Origin: an uncultured Prevotella sp.
GTDB lineage: Bacteria; Bacteroidota; Bacteroidia; Bacteroidales; Bacteroidaceae
Length of the DNA stretch: 50,550 nt
Direction of reading: 5' to 3'
Assembly (NCBI GenBank): GCA_945869265.1
Contig: CAMBOI010000023.1
Span: 1-50,550 of the forward strand
Made by a program: the position numbers and the translations under genes
The notes under the pieces: generated by a model
Database searches by the model: none
What the model was told of the DNA's origin: nothing
What the model saw: only the letters and a program-made list of their open reading frames with translations
Shown: in pieces, positions 37,081 through 45,080 of the stretch
Layout: each line of letters begins with the position of its first letter
Numbering within the stretch: position 1 is the first letter of the stretch

Positions 37081-37569
37081 ATGGAAAATAGAAGAAGAAC
37101 CTTAAATATTTTGCTTGGGATTGTTGTCTTGGCATTGGTGGTGGCTATTGCTGCCAGCATTATGAGTCCGGTCAATTTCACAAATGAGGCTAAAGCCCGC
37201 GAGAACAAGGTTATCGAACGCATGCAAAAGATACGTTCTGCTGAGGCACGCTATCGACAGGTGCACGACGGGATGTTCTGCACAACGCTCGACTCTCTTG
37301 TCATGACGGGATATATTGCCGATTCGCTTAAGTATATCCCTTATAGCGACGGCAAGCAATTCGAACTTTTAAACAGTTATATCACTACGAGCAGCGGCAG
37401 CAATGTTCATGTAATAGAATGTCGTGCCTACTATGATGATTATCTCAATGGACTTGAAGAGGATTATATCTCCGAGATGAAGGAAGACGCCCAGGCAAGG
37501 GGAGTATTTCCGGGAGTGAAGTTTGGCGACCTTAACATGCCGAGTGATAACAGGGGAAACTGGGAATAA
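37081..37569 (+). CDS. hypothetical single-pass protein, pseudopilin-like
   Basis: 162 residues. A basic start (MENRRRTLN) precedes one hydrophobic segment (about residues 10-28, LLGIVVLALVVAIAASIM). A helical stretch follows with ENKVIERMQKIRSAEARYRQVHDG (about 41-64) and then CTTLDSLVMTGYI. The layout (N-terminal anchor, helix ending in an R-x-A-x-x-x-Y-R motif, small soluble domain) resembles type II secretion pseudopilins, but there is no prepilin peptidase site that I can see. It begins an operon with DUF3822 (six bases) and rsmD (four bases). Function unknown. Confidence 0.6.
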   Translation: MENRRRTLNILLGIVVLALVVAIAASIMSPVNFTNEAKARENKVIERMQKIRSAEARYRQVHDGMFCTTLDSLVMTGYIADSLKYIPYSDGKQFELLNSYITTSSGSNVHVIECRAYYDDYLNGLEEDYISEMKEDAQARGVFPGVKFGDLNMPSDNRGNWE

Positions 37570-37575
37570 CATATT

Positions 37576-38367
37576 ATGCAAGATACATCCATGCGCCTCG
37601 TGATACGGGTGGCGCGCACTACCTTGTCCGTATCTACAATCTCTGCCGACGGCTCGGTGAATTTCATACCGTATGTCGTCAAGAGCGGCGTGTCGATGGC
37701 TGCAAACATGCGCGAGGCATTCAAGACCGAGCCTGCGCTGCAGAAGTCGTATGCCAAGGCGGTGGTGATGGTAGAGTCGCCAGTGCTGATGGTGCCTACC
37801 GACCTGTATGAAGAGGATGACTGCAACATGATTTATGCACATTCCTTCCCCGAACTCACTTCGGATGCCGTGCTCACGAATGTGCTGCCCGACCTAAGTG
37901 CGGTGGCACTCTTTTCGGTGAACAAGGATCTGCGCATGGTGATTACCGATCATCTGCCTTCGGCACGCTTCATCTGTGCCGTTGCCCCGGTGTGGCGCTA
38001 TCTCCATCGCCGCAGTTTCACGGGTGCGCGCAACAAGCTCTACGGCTATTTCCACGACAAGCGTCTCGATGTCTTCAGTTTTAATCAAAACCGATTTAAG
38101 TTTTGCAACTCCTTCGACACTGCCAACGCCCACGACTCGCTCTATTTCCTGCTTTATGTGTGGAAACAGCTCATGCTTAAGCCCGAGCACGACGAGATGC
38201 ATCTCGTAGGCGATATCCCCGAGCGAGATTGGATACTCGCCGAGCTTAAGCGCTATCTGCAACGGGCATATATCATCAATCCTTCGGGCGACTTCAATCG
38301 CTCGCCCGTGGCGCAGATCAAGGGAATGCCTTATGACTTGATGACGTATTTTATAAAGGGAAGGTGA
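37576..38367 (+). CDS. DUF3822 family protein
   Basis: A 263-residue protein in the position where Bacteroidota carry DUF3822 directly before rsmD. It has an actin-like (ASKHA-type) look: VSTISADGSVNFIPYVV near the start, VMVESPVLMVPTDLYEED (about 65-82), FSVNKDLRMVITDHLPSARFI (about 113-133), and FNQNRFKFCNSFDTANAHDSLYFLLYVWKQ (about 169-198). No catalytic motif is recognised. Its job is unknown; the tight spacing to rsmD suggests cotranscription. Confidence 0.8.
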   Translation: MQDTSMRLVIRVARTTLSVSTISADGSVNFIPYVVKSGVSMAANMREAFKTEPALQKSYAKAVVMVESPVLMVPTDLYEEDDCNMIYAHSFPELTSDAVLTNVLPDLSAVALFSVNKDLRMVITDHLPSARFICAVAPVWRYLHRRSFTGARNKLYGYFHDKRLDVFSFNQNRFKFCNSFDTANAHDSLYFLLYVWKQLMLKPEHDEMHLVGDIPERDWILAELKRYLQRAYIINPSGDFNRSPVAQIKGMPYDLMTYFIKGR

Positions 38368-38371
38368 TGCA

Positions 38372-38902
38372 ATGCGAATAATTACAGGACAATACAAGGG
38401 TCGCCACTTCGACATTCCGCGCTCGTTCAAGGCGCGCCCGACAACAGACTTCGCCAAGGAGAACCTATTCAATGTGCTCAATGGCTATATCGACTTTGAC
38501 GGTATCACTGCCCTCGACCTCTTCTCAGGCACGGGCAGCATATCCCTCGAACTCGTGTCGAGAGGCTGTGCGCGTGTGGTGAGCGTAGAGGCTGACCGCG
38601 ATCATCATGCCTTCATCTCACAATGCCTCAAGAAACTCGACACTGACGCCTGCACTCCCATCCGCGGAGATGTCTTCCGTTTCCTAAAGTCATGCCGCCA
38701 GCAGTTTGACTTCATCTTTGCCGACCCTCCCTATGCACTCAAGGAACTGCCGCAGATTCCCGACCTCGTATTCCAGAAGGACATTCTTGCTCCCGAAGGT
38801 ATTTTCGTCTTCGAGCATGGCAAGGATAATGACTTCTCCTCCCATCCCCGATTCGTGGAGCACAGGGCATATGGTAGTGTAAACTTCTCGATTTTTTGCT
38901 GA
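38372..38902 (+). CDS. rsmD: 16S rRNA (guanine966-N2)-methyltransferase RsmD
   Basis: RsmD (176 aa) methylates G966 of 16S rRNA during 30S assembly. MRIITGQYKGRHFDIP at the start, RPTTDFAKENLFNVL (about 27-41), the SAM-binding motif DLFSGTGSISLELVSRG (about 50-66) and the catalytic FIFADPPY (about 113-120) are all present. The length is normal. The ATG is four bases past the DUF3822 stop. Confidence 0.95.
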   Translation: MRIITGQYKGRHFDIPRSFKARPTTDFAKENLFNVLNGYIDFDGITALDLFSGTGSISLELVSRGCARVVSVEADRDHHAFISQCLKKLDTDACTPIRGDVFRFLKSCRQQFDFIFADPPYALKELPQIPDLVFQKDILAPEGIFVFEHGKDNDFSSHPRFVEHRAYGSVNFSIFC

Positions 38903-38910
38903 TAAAGCCT

Positions 38911-38929
38911 GTGTTTTGTCATAAAACAC
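38911..38929. terminator. weak hairpin after rsmD
   Basis: GTGTTTT (38911-38917) pairs with AAAACAC (38923-38929). No T-run follows on the plus strand, so terminator function is doubtful. Confidence 0.3.
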
Positions 38930-38968
38930 GAAAAAATAGGGCTTAAATTGAAAAAAGTTTGGAAAATA

Positions 38969-39000
38969 TTTGGAGATTTAATATTTTTGCCGTACCTTTG
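38969..39000 (+). promoter_or_regulatory. tRNA-Gln promoter
   Basis: TTTG (38969-38972), 20 bases, TACCTTTG (38993-39000), 38 bases above the tRNA 5' end. Confidence 0.8.
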
Positions 39001-39038
39001 CACTCGCAATCAAGCAATATTTCGGTTGCAAAGGAAAT

Positions 39039-39109
39039 TGGGATATGGTGTAATGGTAACACTGCAGATTCTGGTCCTGCCTTTCCTGGTTCGAGTCCGG
39101 GTATCCCAA
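39039..39109 (+). tRNA. tRNA-Gln (anticodon CTG)
   Basis: A 71-base cloverleaf. Acceptor TGGGATA pairs with TATCCCA, the D-stem is GTGT/ACAC with AATGGTA, and the anticodon loop TTCTGGT has CTG at 39071-39073. The T-arm CCTGG-TTCGAGT-CCGGG contains one T-G wobble. The weak first pair T1-A72 is a glutamine tRNA hallmark. The anticodon stem GCAGA/CCTGC has an A-C mismatch next to the loop. CCA is not encoded. Confidence 0.93.
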
Positions 39110-39114
39110 CAAAG

Positions 39115-39152
39115 AAGAGCGCAATCTTTCAAAAAAGGTTGCGCTCTTTCTT
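39115..39152 (+). terminator. tRNA-Gln terminator
   Basis: The stem AAGAGCGCAATC (39115-39126) with GGTTGCGCTCTT (39137-39148) contains one T-G wobble, has a 10-base loop, and is followed by TCTT. Confidence 0.8.
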
Positions 39153-39230
39153 GTACTGGGTTTTAAGATAAGTGAAGTTATATGTACAATACTATTGTCT
39201 TTAACTTCTTTAACTCCAAAAAAAGAAAAC

Positions 39231-40019
39231 ATGAAACAGGTTCGCCCGAAGAAAAATCTTGGTCAGCACTTTCTGATTGACCTCTCGATAGCCAAGCGCA
39301 TCGCCGACACGGTGGATGCATGTCCTGAATTGCCGGTTCTCGAAGTGGGACCCGGTATGGGAGTGCTCACGCAGTATCTCATGGAGAAGCCTCGCCCCGT
39401 GAAGGTGGTGGAGATAGATACAGAGTCGGTGGAGTATCTCAACGAGCATTTCCCGCGCCTGCGCGAGAATATATTAGGTGAGGATTTTCTTAGGATGAAC
39501 CTTAATAAGGTGTTTGATGGCAAGCAGTTTGTGCTCACGGGCAATTATCCCTATGATATATCCTCGCAGATATTCTTCAAGATGCTCGACAACAAGGATC
39601 TAATTCCATGTTGCACGGGTATGATTCAGCGCGAGGTGGCACAACGAATGGCTTCTGCACCAGGCAACAAGGCCTACGGCATATTGAGTGTGCTGATACA
39701 GGCGTGGTATGACGTGGAGTATCTCTTCACCGTTGACGAGAATGTGTTCAATCCTCCGCCAAAGGTGAAGAGTGCTGTGATACGTATGACTCGCAATGAG
39801 GTGACCGACCTCGGTTGCGACGAGCAACTATTCAAGCGCGTGGTGAAGACGGTGTTCAATCAGCGCCGCAAGATGTTGCGCGTGTCTCTTCGTCAGATAT
39901 TCTCAGGTCGCGAGGTGTCTCCCGACTTTTATCAGCACGACGTGATGACCCGCCGTCCCGAGCAACTCAGCGTCGCCGAGTTTGTCGATCTGACAAACCT
40001 TGTCGCTTCGCAACTATAG
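39231..40019 (+). CDS. rsmA: 16S rRNA dimethyladenosine transferase RsmA (KsgA)
   Basis: RsmA (262 aa) dimethylates A1518 and A1519 of 16S rRNA, a late 30S checkpoint. The ATG at 39231 gives the canonical start MKQVRPKKNLGQHFLID. SAM motif LEVGPGMGVLTQYL (about 49-62), the acidic VVEIDTESVEYL and the catalytic NYPYDISSQI (usual NLPYNIS; about 104-113) follow, then FNPPPKVKSAVIRM (about 176-189). Its last 53 bases overlap the 3' end of the convergent cyclophilin gene. Confidence 0.95.
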   Translation: MKQVRPKKNLGQHFLIDLSIAKRIADTVDACPELPVLEVGPGMGVLTQYLMEKPRPVKVVEIDTESVEYLNEHFPRLRENILGEDFLRMNLNKVFDGKQFVLTGNYPYDISSQIFFKMLDNKDLIPCCTGMIQREVAQRMASAPGNKAYGILSVLIQAWYDVEYLFTVDENVFNPPPKVKSAVIRMTRNEVTDLGCDEQLFKRVVKTVFNQRRKMLRVSLRQIFSGREVSPDFYQHDVMTRRPEQLSVAEFVDLTNLVASQL

Positions 40020-40698
40020 GTGCTATGACGTAAGCCTTCAGGATTCGTTGGTCCTCCAGTGGGCGGTCGTTTTTGTCGGTGGCAGTCTGCTGGATCTTGT
40101 CCACAACATCCAGTCCCTCCACTATTTCGCCGAAGACGGTGTATCCTCCGTCGAGATGAGGAATGCCTCCCACGGTCTTGTATGCAGTGCGCATCTCAGG
40201 CGTCAGTTTCACGCGGTATCCATAGAGCGTGTCGAGTCGTTGTTGCATCTTGTCAAGTTCCTCGTCGGTGAATTTCTTTCCCCACGCAATATAGAAATGA
40301 CATGCGCTCGACTCGCGATAGGGATTGGCATCATCCGGTTCGCGGGCTGCTGCCAACACTCCACGGCGATGGAAGATTTGCGGCAGGCGTAGTTCCTGCT
40401 CCACGGTCCAGTCGAGGTCGCCCTCGCCCAGGAACACACCCGGGGCGGCATCCTTGCTCTTCGGGTCGCCGCATTGAATCATGAAGTCCTTGATAACGCG
40501 ATGGAATAGCAGTGAGTCATACACATGCAGATTCACCAACTTTAGGAAGTTGTCGCGGTGGAGTGGGGTGGAGTCATAGAGCTTCAGTCGGATATTTCCG
40601 GCTGTTGTCTCAAGCATCACCTCGGTTGGCTTCTCCTTGTTTTGTGCATTGGCAGAGAAACTGAGAGCCATACACAGTATTACCAATAATTTTCTCAT
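39967..40698 (-). CDS. periplasmic peptidyl-prolyl cis-trans isomerase, cyclophilin type
   Basis: A 243-residue exported cyclophilin. The signal peptide is MRKLLVILCMALSFSANA with likely cleavage near residue 18. The domain follows: MLETTAGNIRLKLYDSTPLHRDNFLKLV, YDSLLFHRVIKDFMIQCGDP (the FHRVI-x-x-FMIQ-x-GDP core), and the late GGYTVFGEIVEGLDVVDKI. A 50-residue insertion between GDP and GGYTVFG carries an extended helical region, as in Bacteroidota members. The C-terminal tail is basic (RQGLSDRQTRRR) and is encoded in the overlap with rsmA. Confidence 0.9.
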   Translation of the reverse strand: MRKLLVILCMALSFSANAQNKEKPTEVMLETTAGNIRLKLYDSTPLHRDNFLKLVNLHVYDSLLFHRVIKDFMIQCGDPKSKDAAPGVFLGEGDLDWTVEQELRLPQIFHRRGVLAAAREPDDANPYRESSACHFYIAWGKKFTDEELDKMQQRLDTLYGYRVKLTPEMRTAYKTVGGIPHLDGGYTVFGEIVEGLDVVDKIQQTATDKNDRPLEDQRILKAYVIAPIVAKRQGLSDRQTRRR

Positions 40699-40751
40699 TC
40701 TAAATGTTTGTATTGATTAAAAAATGTATTTATTTCTATTAATATTGTCTG

Positions 40752-40782
40752 CAAAGGTAATCAAAGTTGTTTATAATACAAA
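40752..40782 (-). promoter_or_regulatory. promoter of the cyclophilin gene
   Basis: Minus sense: TTTG (40782-40779), 19 bases, TACCTTTG (40759-40752), about 54 bases above the ATG. Confidence 0.7.
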
Positions 40783-40821
40783 AATATAGGGCAAAAATTT
40801 TCGTATTCACAATAATTTTTG

Positions 40822-40829
40822 TACTTTTG
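40822..40829 (+). promoter_or_regulatory. -7 element of the MaoC gene
   Basis: TACTTTTG matches TAnnTTTG and lies 29 bases before the ATG. The -33 position reads TTTTC. Confidence 0.5.
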
Positions 40830-40858
40830 CAAGCAAAAGATTAAAAATTAATGAAGAT

Positions 40859-41326
40859 ATGAGCAAGTTAGTAATCAACAATTATGAAGATTTTGCCGCT
40901 ATGCTCGGCAAGAATCTCGGTGTGAGCGACTATGTCGAACTGTCGCAGGAGCGTATCAATCTTTTTGCCGATGCCACTCTCGACCACCAGTGGATACACG
41001 TCAATCCTGAGAAGGCAGCAGTGGAGAGTCCTTTCAAGACAACTATTGCCCATGGTTATCTCACTCTCTCGATGCTTCCCTATCTGTGGAACCAGATTAT
41101 CGAGGTCAACAATCTCAAGATGATGGTCAACTATGGTATGGACAAGATGAAGTTTGGACAGGCAGTGAAGTCGGGCGAGTCAATTCGTCTTGTTGCTGAT
41201 CTCGCCTCTATTGCCAACCTGCGTGGCACAGTGAAGGCCGAAATCAAGTTCCGCATCGAAATCAAAGACCAGCGTAAGCCTGCGCTTGAGGGTAATGCCT
41301 TGTTCCTTTACTATTTTGAAAATTAA
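40859..41326 (+). CDS. MaoC-like dehydratase (hot-dog fold)
   Basis: A 155-residue (R)-specific enoyl-CoA hydratase-like protein. The core motif FADATLDHQWIHVNPEKAAVESPFKTTIAHGYLTLSM (about 35-71) contains the catalytic Asp-His pair and the hydratase 2 glycine region. The rest, KMKFGQAVKSGESIRLVADL, is typical. It probably acts in fatty-acid or acyl-CoA turnover. The next gene starts three bases after its stop. Confidence 0.9.
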   Translation: MSKLVINNYEDFAAMLGKNLGVSDYVELSQERINLFADATLDHQWIHVNPEKAAVESPFKTTIAHGYLTLSMLPYLWNQIIEVNNLKMMVNYGMDKMKFGQAVKSGESIRLVADLASIANLRGTVKAEIKFRIEIKDQRKPALEGNALFLYYFEN

Positions 41327-41329
41327 ATA

Positions 41330-42325
41330 TTGAAGCTGTCGAGCATTATAATAAAGGTGATATTGCCCTTGGTGTTGGGAGGCGCGATATTGTACTGGAT
41401 GTATCGGGATTTTGATTTCGGTAGCATACGTCATGTCCTTCTCCATGAGATGAACTGGACGTGGATGCTGCTGTCGTTTCCTTTCGGTATATTGGCACAG
41501 GCATTCCGTGGATGGAGATGGTGTCAGACACTTGAACCGATTGGCGAGCGACCGAGACGTTCCGTCAGTGTCTATTCGGTGTTCATCTCATACGCAGCAA
41601 GTCTTGTGGTGCCGAGGGTAGGCGAGTTTACACGATGCGGAATATTGAAACGCTATGACGGCGTGTCGTTTTCCAAGGCATTGGGCACTGTTGTCACCGA
41701 GCGCGCTATCGACTCATTAGTGGTGGCTGGCTTTTCAGGACTGACACTCTTGTTGCAGTTGAATGTCTTCAACGTGTTCTTCGACAGGACAGGCACAAGT
41801 GTGGAGTCGGTGATGAGCCGTTTCTCGTTGATGGGATATTTCGTCACTGCGGTGTGCGGTCTGTCGGCTCTTGCCTTGCTTCATTTTCTGCTCAAGAAGC
41901 TATCTATATATAATAGGGTGAAAGCTACCTTGGGCGGAATATGGCAGGGAGTGATATCCCTGAAGAACGTAAAGAACGTGCCGCTATTCATCCTATTCAC
42001 CTTCGGTATATGGGCAAGTTATTTCCTGCACTACTACCTCACGTTCTTCTGCTTCGACTTCACTTCGCACTTAGGTTTGGGCTGTGCTATGGTGACCTTC
42101 GTGGTGGGTAGCATAGCTGTGCTGGTGCCTACTCCCAATGGTGCCGGACCATGGCATTTCGCCGTCAAAACGATGCTTATCCTCTATGGAGTGGCCGACC
42201 AGGATGCCCTCTACTTCGTTCTCATCGTGCACACCGTGCAGACGATGCTCGTAATCATTATGGGCATATATGCTTGGGTGGCATTGTCATTTCTTTCTAA
42301 GAAAGAAATGATATTAAAGAATTAA
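41330..42325 (+). CDS. flippase-like membrane protein (UPF0104/AglD type)
   Basis: A 331-residue inner-membrane protein with about eight hydrophobic segments. The likely start is a TTG at 41330, three bases past the MaoC stop. Conserved features are the AFRGWRWCQTL segment, SYAASLVVPRVGEFTRCGILKRYDGVSFSKALGTVVTERAID (about 84-125), and the late GSIAVLVPTPNGAGPWHFAVKTML. This is the lysylphosphatidylglycerol synthase transmembrane-like family, thought to move lipids; the synthase domain is absent. The substrate is unknown. Confidence 0.85.
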   Translation: MKLSSIIIKVILPLVLGGAILYWMYRDFDFGSIRHVLLHEMNWTWMLLSFPFGILAQAFRGWRWCQTLEPIGERPRRSVSVYSVFISYAASLVVPRVGEFTRCGILKRYDGVSFSKALGTVVTERAIDSLVVAGFSGLTLLLQLNVFNVFFDRTGTSVESVMSRFSLMGYFVTAVCGLSALALLHFLLKKLSIYNRVKATLGGIWQGVISLKNVKNVPLFILFTFGIWASYFLHYYLTFFCFDFTSHLGLGCAMVTFVVGSIAVLVPTPNGAGPWHFAVKTMLILYGVADQDALYFVLIVHTVQTMLVIIMGIYAWVALSFLSKKEMILKN

Positions 42326-42354
42326 AAAATTAAAGAATTAAAATATTAAAGCCT

Positions 42355-43800
42355 ATGGAAATCAAGAATCTACAGCCAGAATGTATCTGGCGCAACTTCG
42401 ACGCACTGACACAAGTGCCTCGCCCCTCGGGACATCTCGATAAAGTGCAGCAGTTCCTGCTCGACTTTGCCAAGCGCGTGGGAGTCGAGGCTTTCAAGGA
42501 TGAAGCTAATAATATCGTGATGCGCAAACCAGCATCCGAGGGTATGGAAAACAAACCGGGAATCATTCTCCAGGCACACATGGACATGGTGCCGCAGAAG
42601 GCTCCCGACAGTACACATAACTTCGAGACCGACCCTATCCAAACCTATATCGACGAGGAAGGATGGGTGAGAGCAAAGGGCACCACACTCGGTGCCGACA
42701 ACGGTCTGGGAGTGGCTGCCATCATGGCAGTGATGGAGGATAAGACTCTAAAGCATGGTCCTGTTGAGGGGCTCATCACGGCTGATGAGGAAACAGGATT
42801 GTATGGTGCTAACAACCTGCCTGCTGACGAACTTCACGGCGATATCCTGCTCAATCTTGACTCAGAGCACTGGGGAAAGTTTGTCATCGGTAGCGCAGGT
42901 GGTATTAACGTCACAGCCACACTCGATTATAAAGAGGTGGACACCGACCCCGAGGATGTTGCGGTTAAGGTGACACTAAAGGGATTGCGCGGCGGACACT
43001 CAGGATTGGAGATCAATGTCGGACGCGCTAATGCCAACAAACTTATGGTGCGTTTCGTGCGCGAGGCAATAGCCGAATGTGAAGCCCGACTCGCCACATG
43101 GCACGGCGGCAATATGCGCAATGCCATCCCCTGCAACGCTGAGGTGGTGCTCACACTGCCCACGGAGAATGTAGAGGCATTGAAGGATATGGTGGATGAA
43201 TGGCGCGATACATTCATCGACGAATACAAGGGTATAGAGAATGGTATTGAGTTCTTTGCCGAGGATGTGGAATGTCCAAAGACACAGGTGCCTGTTGAGA
43301 TTCAGGACAATCTGGTGGATGCCATCTATGCTGTTCACGACGGTGTGATACGCATGATCCCTGCCTATCCCGACGTAGTGGAGACATCCAGCAACCTCGC
43401 CATCATCGACATCGAGGGAGGCAAGACAATCATCAAACTTTTCCCCCGTAGTGCGCGCGAAGACATGAAGGATTATGTCACCACAATGATATCCAGTTGC
43501 TTCTCTATGGCAGGTATGAAGGTGGAGACGTCTTGCAGCTACGGCGGTTGGGATCCTAATCCCGACAGTCCGCTTCTCGCCAAACTCATGCGTATCTACA
43601 AGGAGCAGAACGGTGAGGACGCTCTCGTGCAGATCGACCATGCTGGACTCGAGTGCTCTATCATCCTGGGCAAGTATCCTCATCTCGATGTAGTCTCTTT
43701 GGGTCCTGACATCCGTTCACCTCACACCACAAGCGAGCGTGCTCTTGCAAGTTCTGTTGAGCCCTTCTGGCGATTGCTCACTGCAGCGCTGGAGGATTAG
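42355..43800 (+). CDS. pepD: aminoacyl-histidine dipeptidase PepD
   Basis: An M20-family zinc peptidase (481 aa) that hydrolyses Xaa-His and other dipeptides in the cytoplasm. Metal ligands are seen at H75 (ILQAHMDMVPQ), D115 (LGADNGLGVAA), E145/E146 (ADEETGL) and D169 (LNLDSE), with the last histidine near SPHTTSERA. The start MEIKNLQPECIWRNFDALTQVPRPSGH and the length are family-typical. AT-rich repeats (AAAGAATTAAA) fill the 29-base gap before it. Confidence 0.95.
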   Translation: MEIKNLQPECIWRNFDALTQVPRPSGHLDKVQQFLLDFAKRVGVEAFKDEANNIVMRKPASEGMENKPGIILQAHMDMVPQKAPDSTHNFETDPIQTYIDEEGWVRAKGTTLGADNGLGVAAIMAVMEDKTLKHGPVEGLITADEETGLYGANNLPADELHGDILLNLDSEHWGKFVIGSAGGINVTATLDYKEVDTDPEDVAVKVTLKGLRGGHSGLEINVGRANANKLMVRFVREAIAECEARLATWHGGNMRNAIPCNAEVVLTLPTENVEALKDMVDEWRDTFIDEYKGIENGIEFFAEDVECPKTQVPVEIQDNLVDAIYAVHDGVIRMIPAYPDVVETSSNLAIIDIEGGKTIIKLFPRSAREDMKDYVTTMISSCFSMAGMKVETSCSYGGWDPNPDSPLLAKLMRIYKEQNGEDALVQIDHAGLECSIILGKYPHLDVVSLGPDIRSPHTTSERALASSVEPFWRLLTAALED

Positions 43801-43802
43801 GG

Positions 43803-43896
43803 ATTTGGAATTAGGAATTAGGATTTAGGGAAAAATGTTAAAAAACTGTTACAAAGGAAAGATAATTCCTAATTCCTAATTCCTAATTCCTAATTT
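43803..43896. repeat. TAATTCC heptamer repeats in both orientations
   Basis: GGAATTAGGAATTAGGATTTAGG follows the pepD stop (about 43806-43829). About 40 bases later five copies of TAATTCC run in the opposite orientation (43863-43894). The two blocks could pair and may end the pepD transcript. Confidence 0.8.
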
Positions 43897-43901
43897 TTTA
43901 T

Positions 43902-43909
43902 TACCTTTG
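43902..43909 (+). promoter_or_regulatory. -7 element of corA
   Basis: TACCTTTG just after the heptamer repeats. The transcript would start near 43917, giving a 135-base leader before the corA ATG. Confidence 0.6.
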
Positions 43910-43936
43910 CACCCGTAAACAAAAAATAAAGTAAAA

Positions 43937-43972
43937 ATGGACGATTATCACGCGGAAAACTTCAACAATTAG
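43937..43972 (+). CDS. 11-residue leader mini-ORF upstream of corA
   Basis: ATG at 43937, TAG at 43970-43972, encoding MDDYHAENFNN. It starts about 20 bases into the predicted leader. It overlaps the first arm of the hairpin set that follows. Translation is unproven. Confidence 0.35.
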   Translation: MDDYHAENFNN

Positions 43973-44007
43973 GCGTGAGGATGAGGCAAGACGCCAATCC
44001 TCTTGCC
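43972..44007 (+). promoter_or_regulatory. candidate corA leader switch with exclusive hairpins
   Basis: Three overlapping stems compete: GGCGT (43972-43976) with ACGCC (43991-43995); GAGGAT (43977-43982) with ATCCTC (43997-44002); and GGCAAGA (43985-43991) with TCTTGCC (44001-44007). The first overlaps the mini-ORF stop. Such an arrangement before a magnesium transporter suggests a metal- or translation-sensing leader. It does not match a riboswitch class that I recognise. Confidence 0.4.
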
Positions 44008-44051
44008 CAAGGAATCATTTCGTAGAAACAAAGTAAAAACGGATTGGAACA

Positions 44052-44978
44052 ATGAAAACATTCTGGAACTACACCGGTGGCCTCACAACCATCAACGAAT
44101 GGCAGCCCAACTGCTGGATACAGGTAACGTGTCCGACAGAGGAAGACCAGCTCTACCTTGAGAACGAGTTTAAGATACCCGACTATTTCATGCCCGACAT
44201 CAGCGATACCGATGAGCGTGCCCGCTACGAGTATGACGATGGTTGGATGCTTATCATCTTGCGTATTCCATACGTCAAGGAGATACGCTCGCGCACGCCA
44301 TACACCACGGTGCCATTGGGTATCATACATAAGCGCGACGTCACCATCACCGTCTGTTACTACGAAACCAACATGATGATAGACTTCGTCAGTTTCCAGC
44401 AGAAGCGAGGCGAGGGCTTCACCGACTATGTGGATATGACATTCCGCCTGTTCCTCTCGTCGGCAGTGTGGTATCTGAAACGACTCAAGCAAATCAACGG
44501 ACTAATCGAGAAGGCAAAGCGCAATCTCGACCGCGAGGTGAACAACGAGTCACTCATCGGACTCAGCCGACTGCAGGACTCGCTCACATATTTCATCACA
44601 TCCATTCGTGGCAACGAGACATTGCTCTCGAAACTGAAGTTCAAACTGCAGATTGACGAACTAGACGCCGATCTCATCGAGGATGTCAACATCGAGATGT
44701 CGCAGGCGCGCGAGACGACCAATATCTATTCCAACATCCTTGAGAGCACTATGGACACATATTCGAGCATCATCAACAACAATATGAACACCGTCATGCG
44801 TACCCTCACATCGGTGTCCATTCTCATGATGTTCCCAACGCTCATAGCCAGCCTCTTCGGTATGAACCTCGTCAACGGCATGGAGACAAGCCCCTACGGA
44901 TTTGCAACAGCATTGGTCATTTCCGTAGCCGTTTCAGGACTGTTTTGGTGGATTTTCCGCCATAAAAGGCTTATTTAG
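44052..44978 (+). CDS. corA: CorA-family magnesium/cobalt transporter
   Basis: A pentameric inner-membrane channel (308 aa) for Mg2+ and possibly Co2+ or Ni2+. The N-terminal two-thirds is the cytoplasmic funnel domain, with the long helix LIEKAKRNLDREVNNESLIGLSRLQDSL (about 150-177). Two transmembrane helices end the protein. The GMN selectivity motif is in SLFGMNLVNG (about 269-278) and the second helix ends in a basic tail (FRHKRLI). The length is normal. Confidence 0.94.
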   Translation: MKTFWNYTGGLTTINEWQPNCWIQVTCPTEEDQLYLENEFKIPDYFMPDISDTDERARYEYDDGWMLIILRIPYVKEIRSRTPYTTVPLGIIHKRDVTITVCYYETNMMIDFVSFQQKRGEGFTDYVDMTFRLFLSSAVWYLKRLKQINGLIEKAKRNLDREVNNESLIGLSRLQDSLTYFITSIRGNETLLSKLKFKLQIDELDADLIEDVNIEMSQARETTNIYSNILESTMDTYSSIINNNMNTVMRTLTSVSILMMFPTLIASLFGMNLVNGMETSPYGFATALVISVAVSGLFWWIFRHKRLI

Positions 44979-45033
44979 CGGGAAAAATTACAAAAAAAAC
45001 TTAATATTATTAGGTAGTTTCGATTTTTTTTAC

Positions 45034-45041
45034 TAATTTTG
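45034..45041 (+). promoter_or_regulatory. -7 element of the DUF349 gene
   Basis: TAATTTTG, 39 bases before the ATG. The -33 site is not exact. Confidence 0.45.
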
Positions 45042-45080
45042 TGGCAAATTCAATTAATATAACTGAATCATTAACTAAAA

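Noticed and set aside
43972..44007. M-box (ykoK) magnesium riboswitch before corA
   Set aside because: The leader is too short and lacks the M-box core as I know it, so only a candidate new element is claimed.
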